From assembly GCF_030272615.1 (NCBI RefSeq), contig NC_081415.1, positions 260,894,425-260,958,424 of the forward strand: a stretch of DNA of 64,000 nt, in the 5' to 3' direction. This document shows, piece by piece, positions 59,191-64,000 of this stretch. Under the pieces are notes generated by a model, which saw nothing but the letters and a program-made list of their open reading frames with translations, ran no database searches and had not been told where the DNA came from. Position 1 is the stretch's first letter. Each line of letters starts with the position of its first letter. The translations under genes and the position numbers were made by a program. Origin of the DNA: Cryptomeria japonica (Eukaryota; Streptophyta; Pinopsida; Cupressales; Cupressaceae).

Positions 59191-61010
59191 ACCTCACTAA
59201 AGACTCAAGAGTTTTACATGGCACCAAGATGTCACCATCTCCAAACCACATGAAGATAACCATCCATCATCAAATGATGGCACAATATTGTTGTGGAGTA
59301 TGTTTCTTTAGATCTCCAAAATATTTATATCTATTCTCAAGGAGTTTTTTGAAGCTACTAGAAGTAAGAATAATAATGGCAAGTCTATCGTCTATTTTTC
59401 AAGCTCAAATCACAATGAGGTCACTAAAATTTTAAGAATTGTAGGCTACAAAGTTAGTAATAAACTTTCTACTACTAGTAGATCCATATTTCTTTCACAA
59501 GACTCAAATATAACCATCGGGAGAATATTTTCAACGAAATGAAGACACAATCAATAACTAGTCTGATATTTGATTAACTCCTCTAGTTATAGAAATTTTA
59601 ATAAACAATGTTCAGGATGCCCTCCTAAACTATCAAATGACTATATTAATGCCCCTACAGGTTTCATACATAAGATGGATAAAAGCCTCACATGGTTTAT
59701 GTGGGAAGGTAGAAGGAAGGATAACAAGAATGAATTTCATACCATCAAATGAGAGTAGTGGAGTAGGAAAAAACAAGAAGGGGGATTATGTTCGATATGT
59801 CTATAAGATCACAAAAAGGACTTGATATTTGTGAAGCTTTTTTAGAGATTGATCACATCCAAAGATAGATGGTCAATTAGTCTCTATCCTAAAAATACTA
59901 ATTTCAAGTGAAAAGGATACTCTTATATCCTCACCCTTGGTTAAAAATATAAAATTTGAAAGAATTTGGAAGTTGCTACAAATCTTATTTGTCAACAAAT
60001 TTCTTAGACCCCTTGTAATGAAATAATCTGAAATTTGCTCTTGATCTTATTTCTCAACATATTTCTTAAAACCCTAGTAATGGAGCTAAAAAAAACATCT
60101 TTTAGATAATACCATGGGGCAAGTTAAACTTCATCTCTCTAATCATCTTAAATGGTGGCTAACTCAAAATAATGTTTTCCTTCGTCAAATTATGGAGTTT
60201 AGAGACTTCCCTTGGGATTCCAATGGATTTGAGAGAATAATAGAAAACTTTATCCCTCTATATGAGAGAAAGTCCTCTTTCATTTATAAATGAGGATGAA
60301 AAAATTGAGGAAGTATAAAAGGTATATGCACATTCTCCATCAACAAAGGATACAGAAAGCTAAAAGGAAATTATCATACATTGGAAAATTGATGGTCCTT
60401 ATGGCACACAGGCACCATCCCCAAATTCATATTCTTCTTGAATTTTTTAATCCAAAATCAATAGATAACATATGATAGTCTCAAAAAAACAAAAAACAAA
60501 AAAAGGTTATTCTAAACCAAATTGGTGTGCTTTTTGCCAATATGGGGAAGTGAGTCATGGTCTTCCTTTATAAGATGTGAGTATGCTGAAGAAGTATGAA
60601 ATTTTATGCTTGATAATATCAATCTTGTTAACAATAGTCCCATATCTTTTTAATAGGCTTTATCACTTCCTAATCACATTGAAATTGTGCATAATACCAC
60701 TAATAGACCTCTCATTATTAAACATTGACTTCCAAAGTATATCTCCTAGGTTATTTTAAAAAACTTATAATCATTTGATTTTTATAGATACTAAAATTCT
60801 TCCTTGATTTATAATAATGAATGCCCAATTTCTATTGAGAGACAACTAAATATGCCCCCCAAAATCCGAAGTATGGTGAAGAAAATTATTGATTGTTTAG
60901 CATCAACCCTAGGAATTGGACAAATTCTCTTATTTGATGGAGCCTCAATAGGCAATATGATAATTGCAATTGGTAAGGAGTATTTATTTCACACTAGCAA
61001 ATAAACGAAA
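59191..61010 (+). other. AT-rich region with weak coding remnants of unknown origin
   Basis: Short plus-strand frames occur at 59570-59752 (CSGCPPKLSNDY), 60125-60290 (QVKLHLSNHLKWWLTQNN, FERIIENFIPLYERK) and 60804-61004. A Cys-rich phrase, NWCAFCQYGEVSHGLP, lies near 60510, and a 66-bp-spaced imperfect duplication lies near 59977 and 60043. These might be a shattered retroelement polyprotein, but I cannot assign a family. No LTR or terminal repeat was found. Confidence 0.3.
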
Positions 61011-62404
61011 CATTTATAAAGATTCCAAAGTAATCATTAATGTTGTGAATTATTTCCATTGCAAGTGTGTCTATACAATATTTAGTGTAAATAATTAATA
61101 ACAATGTATTTGAAAGAAAAACCAAACAAACTAAATCTATAATCTTCTTCTCCCTACGTTGTATACCTGAAAAAAATACATTTATACAATACTAAACTTA
61201 ATATAAATTAAGATAATGTGGTTAGAGAATGATACATTTTCACTACAAGCTAAACCAAGTTTTGGCAATGAGGCCAAATAAAGGGAGAGATGGAATAGGT
61301 TAAATAATTGAATGTTTATTCCCTTTCCTCTCTCTCCAATTTTCATTCATCTTGCTTGGCTTAATGGGGTCCCTCACATGTAAAGCCGCATTTTATATCC
61401 AACTTTAGGATCTTTAGGGTTTCCAAATATTGTCCCAAGATCCTAGACTAAAGATTGATCTCATCCAATGGATGAGATCTAATCCTCCGTTAGGATCAAA
61501 TCCCAACAAGGGCTTTAATCACTCTCAATGAGCTAATTATTCATTAAGGATCTTAACTAATGGGGGGCCCACCTCCCTAAGGACATAGTTTTGTCATCTT
61601 TAAAACTTTATAAGGGCACTTAAAAGTGAGTTTATTTGTACACCTCTTGACCTTTGTGACCCCTTGTCCCTAGTTGAACTTTAACCCACAAACATATTTC
61701 CATTATTGGAATGGTTTGCACATGAAAATGTGTGCCACCTATACCCCCTTCTACTAATGGACTCAGTTTAGCCTCATTTACATTAGTGACATGTCATGGC
61801 ATCACTCCACCCTATAACTCAATTCATCTTTGCAACTTTTTCAATGCATTGATTAATACCAAGTGTCACTCACAATCTATGACAACACATGTTGCTTGTG
61901 CAATCTCCTTCTTAGCAAGTGCATATGCAAAAATTGTTGCCCTAACCTTGAAGTTATATCTAAAAAAATTTCATGAGTATCACTTAGTATCATCAACCCA
62001 TCCTTATTAAATAATTAGCTTGATCTCATGCACCCTAGTGTATCAAATTTTCACTTTTACCCTCTTTGATTTTCACCACTTAAATAACTATCTCCATTGT
62101 CTTAGTGTTGAATCAACCTATTTTCATTTTGTATGCACTAAGAAAGCACTCTTTTTTTAATTCCATTTAATCAGACTATCTAAAAGACTTGTCACCAAGA
62201 AAATAGACAAAATATTCAAAGACCCTACTCATTATTTATTATATAAGGTATAATAAAAAAGGTAAAGTTTTTCTCACACTCCATTATCAACATAACAAAA
62301 TTAAAATTTAATGATCAACACACACATGCAACCTGCATCTTATATGCATCTTATAAATCTTTGTAAATGCAAATGTTTATACTCAATCATAAATAAATAA
62401 AAAT
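61011..62404. other. AT-rich stretch with no supported gene
   Basis: Only a 92-codon frame (61732-62010) with no family resemblance is present. No repeats were noticed. Confidence 0.45.
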
Positions 62405-63616
62405 CATAAGTAAAAGGTGACTATTGTCACTGAAATATTGTATTAATGATAGCTAAATATTACAAAACAATGGCTTCGAAGAAAGCTCATAATGGGGGAG
62501 CAAGGTATTAAAAATTATACAAAAGATAGCACCTGGCCATCACAATTCTGATATACATGAAAGACCAATAAACCAAAAAAGAAACACATTGCATAGTGCC
62601 ATCCAAGCAAGACCAACCAACTGCATTAGCATGATATTTAAGCCAGAAGAAGTCTATGAAGAAGTAGCATAACCACTTGGATCAGGATCATCCATGAGAG
62701 CCACAGAGGAGATAGGCTCAGTAGGGAGAAATCTAAGAAGGCTTAGAAGCAAGTTAACACCTGCAAACTTTTCAATGCACCGTCTAAAACCTCAACGCTA
62801 ATCTCAGCCCGAAGACGATCCAATGGCAACATGGAGTCTTCAAACTGGTTGAAAATTAACCCCGCCTGCAACTCAAACAAAAACTCTACAAATGTATTAT
62901 GCAACCCAAAATTGTGTAAGTCCATAAAGCCCCCAGTAGAAGCCAAGCCACCCAAAAGAGAGAAAAATTGAAGTTCTTCAGACAAGGCTTGCAGAGAAAA
63001 GAGGTAGGGTTGTACATAGCGAGCTACAATTGCCACAACCATCTCCATGTCTTGGAGAATGTCCATGCAATCGGACAAAAAACATGATGCCACCTCAGAA
63101 AACAGAGCATGTGGATGCTCTCTTAACCATTGTTTCCCAAGAATGGTTATGATAGCAACTTTGACATGCTCACCAAAGAGGATGAAAACATTTCCAAACT
63201 TTTCAGTATCATAGGCAAACAACTCCAACCACCCACAACAATATCTTGGCAAATTAACTCTCCAACTGCATGCCATGGGAAATAAATTGAAAGAGGTAGA
63301 CCAAAAGATCAAATGGGATTGTGGCCAAAGAAAAACAGAGTTCATATTTGTCAGTACACTCCATGGTAAGCAGTACAAAAAAAGATGCATGGTGATCAAT
63401 TAATGATTATATGAAAAGCCCTCAGCACAAGTGAAAACGAAACAAAGGGAGAAGCAAGCATCAACACAATGAAACCGTATGATCCTACAAATCGCCACCA
63501 TGAAACACACTTACAAAAAGACAAGGAAAGGTTAGTGTAATAAATGTTGAGATAGATAGATAGATAATTTTTAACGTCCACAAGGCTAAACATAGTCTAT
63601 GGGACAGCCTACCAAA
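62405..63616 (-). mobile_element. Probable 3' region of a LINE-like element, with an unassigned 218-codon frame
   Basis: Downstream, on the minus strand, of the LINE-like coding end at 63617. A 218-codon open frame (63399-62743) with helical, protein-like text (KVAIITILGKQWLREHPHAL, LRAEISVEVLDGALKSLQVL) lies within it. It might be a second small gene, a 3' UTR that happens to be open, or a captured fragment. The segment ends with ATTAATACAATATTTCAG near 62440, resembling a polyadenylation region. No poly-A tail or target duplication was identified, so the end is approximate. Confidence 0.4.
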
Positions 63617-64000
63617 TTAAACCAACTTCAGTAACTCATTTCTTTTCTTGTGCAAGTTGACGATGAGCACTCTCAACTTTTCAATGTACTCCTCGCTGAA
63701 TAGGCTATGCCAAGAGCAATCAGAAAAAATATTAACAAATTTGACTATGTTGTCCTTGTAAGCATCACATTCTAAAATAAAATGTTGTTCAGTCTCCACG
63801 TTCCCAGAATTGCAAAAAGTGCAAACTCTCTCTTCCCAAGCCTCTTTTGGCCTCTTCCAACACCCGGTCTCACAACGTAGTTGATGAGAGTTGGTTCTCA
63901 GCTGAGCAATAAGAATCTTAGCTCTCCATGAAATGTTGGCCCCGATGTATGCTTTTTGAAGTTGATCACATGTGGGATTGAACTCATTGATATAATAATT
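63617..64000 (-). pseudogene. C-terminal end of a LINE-type reverse transcriptase, cut by the window edge
   Basis: The minus-strand reading from the right edge gives LRTNSHQLRCETG, then WEERVCTFCNSGNVETEQHF and ILECDAYKDN, a CCHC-type Cys/His pattern found after the reverse transcriptase of many non-LTR retroelements. The frame is open to a TAA at 63617 after NELLKLV. The upstream part (endonuclease, reverse transcriptase) lies beyond the window. The exact LINE clade cannot be told. Confidence 0.6.

Overview
This window looks like intergenic DNA of a large-genome seed plant. A gymnosperm or conifer-like genome fits best, but no taxonomic marker proves it. I find no intact host gene, rRNA, tRNA or CRISPR array. 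Nearly all recognisable coding sequence belongs to transposable elements, and every long frame carries in-frame stops or frameshifts. Many stops can be explained as CGA to TGA or CAG to TAG, as expected of old, methylated repeats.

Layout. (1) 1-9.0 kb: a 58-bp tandem array at the left edge; a large decayed minus-strand frame of unknown family (2652-6128) with a threefold 56-residue repeat; an array of four short palindromes (7277-7512); and a 109-bp tandem repeat. (2) 9.0-11.0 kb: a TA/TG/CA microsatellite split by a 1.2-kb Copia-type solo LTR (9470-10671). (3) 12050-33139: a structurally complete 21-kb CACTA (En/Spm) DNA transposon with matching 31-base inverted ends and a perfect 3-bp target duplication CCT. 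Its two genes lie on the minus strand: a TNP2-type transposase with DUF4218 and DUF4216-like segments and an acidic tail, and a multi-exon gene that appears to join a SET-like domain to a plant Transposase_24/TNPD-like region. This second gene is the most unusual item in the window. (4) 33599-59190: a three-level nest of retroelements. A plus-strand Ty1/Copia element (about 6.1 kb before it was interrupted) carries a 4.4-kb solo LTR (36632-41066) and a minus-strand Ty3/Gypsy element (41441-56513). The Gypsy element is itself interrupted by a second solo LTR of the same giant-LTR family (50887-54415). Target duplications and LTR termini are readable for every insertion. (5) 59.2-64 kb: anonymous AT-rich DNA with weak coding remnants, then the 3' end of a LINE-like element entering from the right edge on the minus strand.

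How the parts work together. In the CACTA element the TNP2 protein would be expected to cut at the CACTA ends, and the second protein to bind the GTCGGAATTCCGAC-type subterminal repeats. A SET-like module on that second protein suggests, as inference only, a link between the transposon and host chromatin. In the nest the insertion order is fixed: Copia first, then the Gypsy element and one giant solo LTR independently, then the other giant solo LTR inside the Gypsy gag region. All positions and comparisons are by eye, and alignments were not computed.
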